Of a stretch of DNA of 5,066 nucleotides, positions 1 to 4,785 are shown piece by piece. The position numbers were made by a program, and so were the translations under genes. Source of the stretch: Bacillaceae bacterium (GTDB taxonomy: Bacteria > Bacillota > Bacilli > Bacillales_A > Planococcaceae); contig JASLGI010000148.1 of NCBI GenBank assembly GCA_030149685.1, positions 1 through 5,066 of the forward strand, written 5' to 3'. Numbering within the stretch: position 1 is the stretch's first letter; each line of letters starts with the position of its first letter. The notes beneath the pieces were generated by a model. The model saw only the letters and a program-made list of their open reading frames with translations. It ran no database searches and was not told the DNA's origin.

Positions 1-488
1 TGAACGAATGATTCAAAGATTGTGTGCCATTCATTGACGAGTTCTTCATGTTCGATCGCTGTTTTACTTTGAAGGTGCTGCATCATTTCTTCTACACGGC
101 GCTTGCCATACAGTTGTTTTGCTTCTTCTTCGTACGCATTCGTTTGAAATTGTAAATCGTTCATAATCGTCTCTCCTTCGAGTAGTTGTTCGAGTAAATC
201 GAGTTGGTGTTTTGTTTGTTGAATGTTCATTTTTAGTGCGTCTCGTTGTTGCTCAAATATATGTTGAGCGCTGGCGCTATCTTTTAATGCTTGGTCAATC
301 GATTCTAACGATAAACCGAGAGATTTTAAAAATAAATTTTTTTCAAGTTGGCGAACGTTTCGCTCATCGTATAAGCGGTAGCCACTTTCTGATATTTTTG
401 CAGGACGCAATAAACCGATCGCATCTTAATAATGCAATGTGCGTACAGTAATATTTGCTTCTTCTGCCAGTTGTTTCACTGTTTTCAT
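1..488 (-). pseudogene. MerR-family regulator, TipAL/Mta type, with in-frame stop at codon 21 (partial at left edge)
   Basis: Proteins of this family bind promoters with long spacers through an N-terminal MerR winged helix and sense drugs with a C-terminal TipAS domain; Bacillus Mta and Streptomyces TipAL are the models. The frame starts at the ATG at 488-486 and reads MKTVKQLAEEANITVRTLHY, then TAA at 428-426, then DAIGLLRPAKISESGYRLYD. The family motif here is HYYD, so one base (TAA for TAT) breaks the gene. After the stop the frame is open for 141 codons to the edge: MerR dimerisation helix (about residues 78-105), then a TipAS-like start (YEEEAKQLYGK near residues 117-127). The ATG has AAAGGAGGG about 11 nt upstream. 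It is probably a recent pseudogene, or a sequencing error, because no second lesion is visible. The right-hand part may still be translated from an internal start. Family assignment is firm; loss of function is inferred. Confidence 0.85.
162..179 (-). promoter_or_regulatory. Internal ribosome binding site and ATG for a TipAS-like product
   Basis: On the minus strand GAAGGAGAG (179-171) lies before an ATG at 164-162, with 8 nt between AAGGAG and the ATG. The ATG is codon 109 of the MerR frame and falls between the coiled-coil linker and the TipAS-like domain. In Streptomyces tipA the drug-binding half (TipAS) is made from an internal start at about residue 110 (known for that family). The site is therefore well placed to make the ligand-binding half alone, even though the DNA-binding half is interrupted. 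That it is used in the cell is inference. Confidence 0.6.
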
Positions 489-514
489 TGCTACGTTTCC
501 CTCCTTTCATTTTG

Positions 515-545
515 AGTATAAGAGATGACGTTACGTAAGAGGCAA
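515..545 (-). promoter_or_regulatory. MerR-type promoter with dyad operator in a 19-bp spacer
   Basis: On the minus strand TTGCCT (545-540) and TATACT (520-515) are separated by exactly 19 bp. A long spacer of 19-20 bp is the hallmark of MerR-activated promoters. Inside it, positions 526-538 form a 13-bp dyad (TTACGT-A-ACGTCA, one mismatch pair), like the ACGT-rich operators of drug-sensing MerR proteins. It would drive the regulator gene just downstream, with a start near 508, so it is probably an autoregulated promoter. With the DNA-binding half broken, the site could be an orphan or could be served by a paralogue. Confidence 0.65.
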
Positions 546-558
546 GTATTTTCTGCAT

Positions 559-592
559 AAAAAAACTTAGCAAAGAAAAACCTTTGCTAAGT
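559..592 (-). terminator. Rho-independent terminator after tspO
   Basis: Positions 565-575 and 582-592 form a perfect 11-bp stem (ACTTAGCAAAG with CTTTGCTAAGT) and a 6-nt loop. Read on the minus strand it is followed by six T (564-559). It begins 5 nt after the tspO stop codon and ends before the MerR promoter, so it closes the regulator-transporter-tspO unit. The plus strand lacks a matching T-run, so it looks one-directional. Confidence 0.9.
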
Positions 593-597
593 AATCA

Positions 598-1071
598 TTA
601 TTTGTTGAGCCACCACGTACTGATCGATAAGTACATCGCAAATGCGGTCCATGCTGCATAAGGCATCATAAGTGCGCCTGCTGTGTTGTCGCGGTCATAA
701 AACTTTTTCGCTGTCGTAGAAGCTGCTAAAAAGAGTGGGACGGATTCCGCCGCTGCAAGACCACGTTGTTTATATTTAAAAAAGAGTAATGGCCAAGCGA
801 AATTTAATCCGAGTTGTCGATAATAGGCATCATTTTCTTCTTCTACATTATCTTGTTTGTTTACTAAGTAATGAGCGATCCCCATCGATGTATAAAGTGT
901 CGTCCAAACGACAGGAAAGACGGCACCTGGTGGCGAGAGTGGAGGTTGTTTTAAATCCTCGTATTGTTCGCGTGTTTCTTCGTCATCGGTAGATTTATTC
1001 GCTAAATATCCGATGATCATCCCTCCAACGAGAGGTAGAGCGATTTTTTTTAGTAATGAATTGTTTTTCAT
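598..1071 (-). CDS. tspO: TspO/MBR family tryptophan-rich sensory protein
   Basis: This 157-residue integral membrane protein is of the translocator protein family. Bacterial members bind porphyrins and related ligands, and Bacillus TspO promotes light-dependent breakdown of protoporphyrin IX. Visible hallmarks are PPLSPPGAVFPVVWTTLY (43-60), LGLNFAWPLLFF (87-98) and PYAAWTAFAMYLS (137-149), within five hydrophobic segments. Trp56 and Trp141 match the two tryptophans reported important in Bacillus cereus TspO. The ATG at 1071 is chosen because AAAGGGGG ends 8 nt upstream; a TTG at 1077 would leave only 2 nt. The N-terminal region has an acidic patch (TDDEETREQYED, 28-39). It lies 50 bp after the transporter gene with no terminator between, so it is probably its operon partner, with a possible extra SigB-type promoter. 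The family is clear; the ligand here is unknown. Confidence 0.93.
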   Translation of the reverse strand: MKNNSLLKKIALPLVGGMIIGYLANKSTDDEETREQYEDLKQPPLSPPGAVFPVVWTTLYTSMGIAHYLVNKQDNVEEENDAYYRQLGLNFAWPLLFFKYKQRGLAAAESVPLFLAASTTAKKFYDRDNTAGALMMPYAAWTAFAMYLSISTWWLNK

Positions 1072-1095
1072 TGACAATTCCCCCTTTTTTCTTTC

Positions 1096-1121
1096 TATCC
1101 CCTCTCCTATTTAAATAAAAC
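1096..1121 (-). promoter_or_regulatory. Possible SigB-type promoter for tspO
   Basis: On the minus strand GTTTTA (1121-1116) and GGGATA (1101-1096) are 14 bp apart, close to the SigB consensus GTTTAA-N12-15-GGGWAW. Each hexamer has one mismatch. A start near 1088 would leave just enough leader for the Shine-Dalgarno at 1080-1087. As I recall, the B. subtilis tspO homologue (ytaB) belongs to the general stress regulon, which makes this plausible. The match could arise by chance in this purine-rich gap. Confidence 0.35.
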
Positions 1122-2300
1122 TTAAATCGTGCGCTCGCGACTCGCATTGACACTGACGAGGAGTAAAAGGATCGAACAGCCGATTAAAACGTAAAGAGGT
1201 AATGTCCATGAATTTGTTAAATCGAATAGTTTTCCAATGAACATCGGACCGATCGCAGCAATTAAATACCCAATGGATTGAGCCATCCCGGATAATTGCG
1301 ACGCTTCTTTGACTGTTTTCGTTCGTAAGTTGAAAAACATCATCGCTAAACTGAATGCACTGCCGGATCCAATGCCGATAAAGATGACCCATAAAGGAAT
1401 GAGTGAAACCCAAGGCGTTAACAATCCGACAAAACCGAAGAGGAAAAAGGATACCGTACTTAAGCTAAGAACGATTTGGTTCGGCATTTTATCTGCAATG
1501 ATCGGCACGATGAATGTAGAAACGACGATAATAATTTGAAGAAGAAACAACATCCATCCCCCTTGACCTTGCGTGTAACCATGTTCTTTTAGCATCGCAG
1601 GTAACCAAGCGACCATCGTATAGAAAAGAAGAGATTGGACACCCATAAAAATTGTGACGGACCAAGCGATCGGTGAGCGGAGCATCGATGGTGCTTTTTC
1701 TGTCGTCGGTGTCGCTTCAATCGGTTCGTTCGCACGTAATTGCGGAATCCATAAAATTGTAGCGAAAACGATGATAACGCTCCAAGCAGCAAGTGCTCCT
1801 GCCCAACCGTAAGGATTATTCAGAGCGAGTGGCACGCTTAATCCTGAAGAGAGCGCCCCCGCCACATTCATAAATACGGCGTAGAGTCCGGTCATTAATC
1901 CAATTTTATAAGGGAATTTCAATTTAATGAATGCGGGAATAAGGACGTTCCCGATCGCAATCGCTAAACCGATTAAAATCGTACCAGCGAATAAAAGGGT
2001 CGTCGATGGAAATGAACGAACAATGACACCGATGAGTAAAGCAATCATCGAATAAAAAATGACTTTTTCCATGCCGAGTGATTCTGCAAGTCGTGGTGCA
2101 AATGGTGAAAAAAGAGCGAAAGCGAGTAGTGGAATCGTCGTAATAGCTCCTGCTACCGCGCTCGTTAACAGTAAATCTTGTTGAATATTTGGAATGAGTG
2201 AGCCGATCGCTGTAAGTGGTGCGCGTAAGTTTGCACCAATCATTAATACACCGAAGGCGAGTAAAACTAATGTTCGTTTCTCTTGTTGTTGAGTAAGCAC
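1122..2300 (-). CDS. CynX/NimT-like major facilitator transporter
   Basis: This is a 392-residue inner-membrane transporter with about 12 hydrophobic helices split by a hydrophilic loop near residues 187-210. The N-terminal ANLRAPLTAIGSL (23-35) is typical of the CynX/NimT branch of MFS (E. coli cyanate and 2-nitroimidazole carriers, B. subtilis YycB). A second signature-like stretch is SGMAQSIGYLIAAIGPMF (337-354). It starts with GTG at 2300, directly after the TAA of the upstream regulator, so translation is probably coupled. AAAGGAG (2316-2310) lies 9 nt upstream. As partner of an FCD-type GntR regulator with operators at the head of the unit, it is probably induced by its own substrate or a relative. 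The substrate cannot be told from sequence; a small organic acid or toxic small molecule is only a guess. Confidence 0.88.
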   Translation of the reverse strand: MLTQQQEKRTLVLLAFGVLMIGANLRAPLTAIGSLIPNIQQDLLLTSAVAGAITTIPLLAFALFSPFAPRLAESLGMEKVIFYSMIALLIGVIVRSFPSTTLLFAGTILIGLAIAIGNVLIPAFIKLKFPYKIGLMTGLYAVFMNVAGALSSGLSVPLALNNPYGWAGALAAWSVIIVFATILWIPQLRANEPIEATPTTEKAPSMLRSPIAWSVTIFMGVQSLLFYTMVAWLPAMLKEHGYTQGQGGWMLFLLQIIIVVSTFIVPIIADKMPNQIVLSLSTVSFFLFGFVGLLTPWVSLIPLWVIFIGIGSGSAFSLAMMFFNLRTKTVKEASQLSGMAQSIGYLIAAIGPMFIGKLFDLTNSWTLPLYVLIGCSILLLLVSVNASRERTI

Positions 2301-2316
2301 TTAATCATTCTCCTTT
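2298..2316 (-). promoter_or_regulatory. Ribosome binding site and GTG start of the MFS gene
   Basis: AAAGGAG (2316-2310) sits 9 nt before GTG (2300-2298). The upstream gene ends in TAA at 2303-2301, so stop and start codons touch. A nearer ATG at 2308-2306 is in another frame that stops after 13 codons, so GTG is the true start. Confidence 0.8.
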
Positions 2317-2951
2317 TGAGATAAAGATAGAAGTGATTCGTAATGAATCGACACTTCATGTTTTGCACGGACCGCGTCGCCGTCTTCAATTGCTTGAAGG
2401 AGCTCTGTATGTAAATGTGCAATCGTTGTTTCTCGTAATAAATGAGCAATCGAACGTTCTACAGATGTGGCAATTTGTTTGTACAATTCTGTAAGAAGTG
2501 GATTGTTCGTCGCTGCAACGATCATTTCATGAAAATGAAAATCCGCTTGTAAAAACTCTTCATTCGTCGTCGCTTGCTCACAAGCGCGATAAGCCTCTTG
2601 AATGTTTCGTAATTGAGCTGTCGTGCGACGTTCGGCAGCAAGTGGTGCAGCGAAACGTTCGAGTAAATAACGGACTTCTAAAATATCTCGTAATTCATGT
2701 TTTTGAATCGTACTTTCTAATAATACTTGTAGAGGATTCGTCGCTCGCACTCTCGTACCACTTCCTCTTTTTGATTCTAATAATCCTGTGTGGACGAGAG
2801 ATTGAATCGCTTCTCGAATCGTATTACGACTCGTTTCGAATTGTTTCATGAGCTCCATTTCTGGAGGGATTTTTTCACCGAGAGGCCAAGTACCTTCTCG
2901 GATAAACTGTTCCATTTGTTCAGCGATTTTTTTCGGTAATGGAGTCGTCAA
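2301..2951 (-). CDS. GntR-family transcriptional regulator, FadR subfamily (FCD domain)
   Basis: This is a 216-residue DNA-binding repressor or activator. Residues about 5-70 form the winged helix (PLPKKIAEQ, EKIPPEMELMKQF, SRNTIREAIQSL, RGSGTRV). Residues about 86-210 are an all-helical FCD ligand domain. The usual metal-binding set is visible: Asp137 and His141 (D-x3-H), then His181 and His203 (H-x21-H). FCD regulators commonly sense small carboxylates through this metal. The start is TTG at 2951, with GAAGG 8 nt upstream. A longer frame to TTG 3023 exists but would encode both operators and the predicted promoter as protein, and no homology is expected there. It heads an operon with the adjacent MFS transporter and probably tspO. 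The two palindromes upstream indicate autoregulation. The effector is unknown. Confidence 0.9.
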   Translation of the reverse strand: MTTPLPKKIAEQMEQFIREGTWPLGEKIPPEMELMKQFETSRNTIREAIQSLVHTGLLESKRGSGTRVRATNPLQVLLESTIQKHELRDILEVRYLLERFAAPLAAERRTTAQLRNIQEAYRACEQATTNEEFLQADFHFHEMIVAATNNPLLTELYKQIATSVERSIAHLLRETTIAHLHTELLQAIEDGDAVRAKHEVSIHYESLLSLSQKEND

Positions 2952-2964
2952 TCGAAAAACCTTC
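2949..2964 (-). promoter_or_regulatory. Ribosome binding site and TTG start of the GntR gene
   Basis: On the minus strand GAAGG (2964-2960, within AAGAAAGAAGG) is followed by 8 nt and TTG at 2951-2949. This gives a protein beginning MTTPLPKKIAEQ, as expected for a FadR-type regulator whose first helix starts near residue 5. The predicted transcription start near 2988 also lies upstream of this codon. Confidence 0.65.
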
Positions 2965-2975
2965 TTTCTTCCATA

Positions 2976-2992
2976 AAGTTGTTGGACAACTT
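2976..2992. promoter_or_regulatory. GntR operator A (17-bp palindrome over the transcription start)
   Basis: The sequence is AAGTTGT-TGG-ACAACTT, with perfect 7-bp arms and a 3-bp centre. The TTGT-N3-ACAA core fits the FadR-subfamily operator pattern TNGTNNNACNA. It covers the predicted start point of the regulator mRNA, so binding there would block initiation. It is the exact reverse complement of operator B. Confidence 0.8.
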
Positions 2993-2994
2993 CT

Positions 2995-3023
2995 ACTTTA
3001 ACAGAAAATAAGTTGTCCAACAA
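2995..3023 (-). promoter_or_regulatory. Predicted SigA promoter of the gntR-MFS-tspO operon
   Basis: TTGTTG (3023-3018) and TAAAGT (3000-2995) are 17 bp apart on the minus strand. Matches to consensus are 3/6 and 4/6, so the promoter is modest. Operator B overlaps its -35 and operator A its start site, which supports the placement. Confidence 0.5.
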
Positions 3024-3026
3024 CTT
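3010..3026. promoter_or_regulatory. GntR operator B (17-bp palindrome over the -35)
   Basis: The sequence is AAGTTGT-CCA-ACAACTT, identical to operator A read on the other strand (17 of 17). Centres of the two are 34 bp apart, about three helical turns, so two dimers could bind on nearly the same DNA face. For the divergent yunF promoter it lies well upstream, around -42 to -58, so its effect on that side is uncertain. Confidence 0.8.
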
Positions 3027-3052
3027 GAATACGAAGAAAACGTGAAGAAATA

Positions 3053-3061
3053 TGGTATGAT
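3053..3061 (+). promoter_or_regulatory. Extended -10 promoter of the yunF-yunE-yunD operon
   Basis: TGGTATGAT (3053-3061) is an extended -10 element (TG-N-TATGAT, 5/6 to TATAAT). No good -35 is seen 17 bp upstream, as is usual for extended -10 promoters. A start near 3068 would leave a leader of about 27 nt holding the Shine-Dalgarno at 3081-3086. Confidence 0.55.
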
Positions 3062-3094
3062 AAAGAGACTAAAGAATAGGAAGGAGCGGGCGGA

Positions 3095-3946
3095 ATGATC
3101 AATATAGGACTGACGGGTTGGGGCGATCATCCGACGTTATACGACGTACGATCAAAATATCGATTAACGGATTATAGTTCTTTTTTTCCTGTCGTAGAGC
3201 ACGATGCAACCTTTTATGCGATTCCGAGCGCTTCGAGTGTCGCGAAATGGCTCAATGAAACACCAGCGTCTTTTCAATTTATTGTGAAAGCGTATCAAGG
3301 AATGACGGGACATTTACCGAAAGAGGAATCCCCATATGATACGGTTTCTGAAATGTTCGAACAGTTTCGTTTGGCAATGACGCCGATGAAAGAAGCAGGG
3401 AAGCTTGCGTTTGTTTTATTTCAATTTCCTCCGTGGTTTGTCTGTAATGAGACGAATGCGCGGGTATTATATTATATAAGAAAGCAATATCCTACTTGGA
3501 CGATTGCGGTAGAATTTCGTCATCAGTCATGGTTTCAATCCGCTTGTCGAGGACGAACGCTTGCAACATTGAAACAATTACATTTCATTCATACGATTTG
3601 TGATGAACCGCAAGTTGGAGATAAATGTGTCCCACGTTTACTTGAAGTGACGAATGAACAAATAGCTTTTTTCCGTTTTCATGGCAGACATGAAGAAGGA
3701 TGGGAAAACAAGTTTCCGACGAAGGAAATGTGGAGAAAAGTGCGTTATTTATACAATTATTCAGAAGGTGAGTTAGAACAGTTAGCAAAAGAGATTGACG
3801 AAGTAAACACGCGGGTAGAAACAACATATGTCATTTTTAATAATAACTCGGGGCATCATGCTGCAAGTAATGCGCAACAGCTGCAAAAGTTGTTAAATGT
3901 TACGTATGACAATTTAGCTTCACAGCAATTAAATTTATTCGATTAG
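3095..3946 (+). CDS. yunF: DUF72 (YecE/YunF family) protein
   Basis: This 283-residue protein of the DUF72 family is predicted to adopt a TIM-barrel-like fold; the function is unknown. Family motifs in order are IGLTGWGDHPTLY (4-16), VEHDATFYAIPS (34-45), FVLFQFPP (106-113), AVEFRHQSW (138-146), FFRFHGR (192-198) and FNNNSGHHAASNA (248-260). It is full length. The ATG at 3095 has AAGGAG 8 nt upstream. The last residues, QLNLF (278-282) then D, fit the bacterial sliding-clamp-binding consensus QL[SD]LF closely. That hints at a role near replication or repair, which remains inference. It is the first gene of a tight operon: its TAG stop is part of the yunE ribosome binding site, and the gap is 10 bp. 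The symbol follows B. subtilis yunF, whose neighbours are also yunE and yunD. Confidence 0.9.
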   Translation: MINIGLTGWGDHPTLYDVRSKYRLTDYSSFFPVVEHDATFYAIPSASSVAKWLNETPASFQFIVKAYQGMTGHLPKEESPYDTVSEMFEQFRLAMTPMKEAGKLAFVLFQFPPWFVCNETNARVLYYIRKQYPTWTIAVEFRHQSWFQSACRGRTLATLKQLHFIHTICDEPQVGDKCVPRLLEVTNEQIAFFRFHGRHEEGWENKFPTKEMWRKVRYLYNYSEGELEQLAKEIDEVNTRVETTYVIFNNNSGHHAASNAQQLQKLLNVTYDNLASQQLNLFD

Positions 3947-3956
3947 GAGGGGTTGT

Positions 3957-4781
3957 ATGGCGTATGTCATTATAGCGATACTCGGTATATTGTCGGGGTT
4001 AGTCGGTGCGATTGTCGGTTTAGGAGGCGGAGTCATTTTAGTACCGCTCACTTTATATTTCGGTATGGAACTCGGCTGGATCGACGGTATTACACCACAA
4101 ACTGTCGTCGGTTTATCGGTCATTATGATGGTATTTACCGGCTTGTCATCGACATTGTCACATATGAAAGCAAATACTGTTGATTACAAGAGTGGTTGGT
4201 TATTTTTCGCAGGAAGTGTGCCAGGAACGATTCTTGGGGCATATTTAAACAAACAGTTAGATTTACCGTCTTTTAATTTATACTTTGGCTTGTTATTGAT
4301 CGGTTTAGCGCTCATTTTATTGTTGCGCGATCGGATGAAGCCCGTCCAGTTTTTCGTCGAGCATGGACAGAAAACAACATATGTCGATAAAGAGGGAAAA
4401 ACACATATTTACGGATATCCGGTATCATTTGCTCTTTTACTCACATTCGGGATTGGGTTAATGTCAGGTCTGTTTGGTATTGGTGGAGGTTCGATGTTAG
4501 TACCGGCGATGCTTATTTTGTTTTTATTCCCACCACATGTGGCAGTTGCAACGAGTATGTTTATGGTCTTTTTATCGGCACTCGTCAACTCAGCATCACA
4601 CATTTATTTAGGAAATGTGCCATGGCTATATACGATTCCAGTTATTCCTGCTGCTTGGATTGGGGCAAAGCTCGGTTCTAAATTAAATCAAAAGATGGAT
4701 TCAAAAGCAGTCGTCACAGCATTACGTCTCGTATTGTTAGTGCTCGGACTACGCTCTGTCTATATCGGAATATGGGGGTGA
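3957..4781 (+). CDS. yunE: TSUP (TauE/SafE) family membrane permease
   Basis: This 274-residue polytopic membrane protein is of the TauE/SafE family, whose characterised members move sulfite, sulfoacetate or related organosulfur anions across the membrane. Two halves repeat the family signature: GLGGGVILVP (21-30) followed by TGLSSTLSH (61-69), and GIGGGSMLVP (174-183) followed by SALVNSASH (207-215). About eight hydrophobic segments are visible. A hydrophilic loop (about 125-153) joins the halves. The ATG at 3957 follows TAGGAGGGG, which overlaps the yunF stop. It ends 4 bp before the phosphoesterase gene, so the three are surely co-transcribed. Homologous to B. subtilis yunE (UPF0721). The substrate is not known. 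Confidence 0.9.
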   Translation: MAYVIIAILGILSGLVGAIVGLGGGVILVPLTLYFGMELGWIDGITPQTVVGLSVIMMVFTGLSSTLSHMKANTVDYKSGWLFFAGSVPGTILGAYLNKQLDLPSFNLYFGLLLIGLALILLLRDRMKPVQFFVEHGQKTTYVDKEGKTHIYGYPVSFALLLTFGIGLMSGLFGIGGGSMLVPAMLILFLFPPHVAVATSMFMVFLSALVNSASHIYLGNVPWLYTIPVIPAAWIGAKLGSKLNQKMDSKAVVTALRLVLLVLGLRSVYIGIWG

Positions 4782-4785
4782 ATCG

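Noticed and set aside
212..451. Plus-strand open frame of 79 codons opposite the MerR gene
   Set aside because: No recognisable motifs and no ribosome binding site; it is the complement of a clear MerR/TipAS coding frame.
1072..1077. tspO start at TTG 1077
   Set aside because: The Shine-Dalgarno ends only 2 nt before it; the ATG at 1071 has an 8-nt spacing.
1111..1413. Open frame of 100 codons overlapping the end of the MFS gene on the same strand
   Set aside because: Composition is not protein-like for any family I know, and the MFS frame with its helices and family motifs accounts for the sequence.
2498..2851. Plus-strand open frame of 117 codons opposite the GntR gene
   Set aside because: It mirrors the conserved wHTH and FCD codons on the other strand and lacks a ribosome binding site.
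2948..2974. Eight-codon upstream reading frame (MEERRFFD) ending at the GntR start
   Set aside because: Its stop overlaps the TTG start, which is suggestive of a leader peptide, but its ATG has no ribosome binding site and lies at the edge of operator A; it is most likely chance.
2301..3023. Longer GntR protein from TTG at 3023 (240 residues)
   Set aside because: The extra N-terminus would be encoded by both palindromic operators and the predicted promoter, has no ribosome binding site of note and precedes the usual FadR start; TTG 2951 is better.
2976..3026. Large hairpin or attenuator formed by the two palindromes
   Set aside because: There is no T-run after it on either strand, and the FadR-type TTGT-N3-ACAA pattern and promoter overlap are better explained as paired operators.
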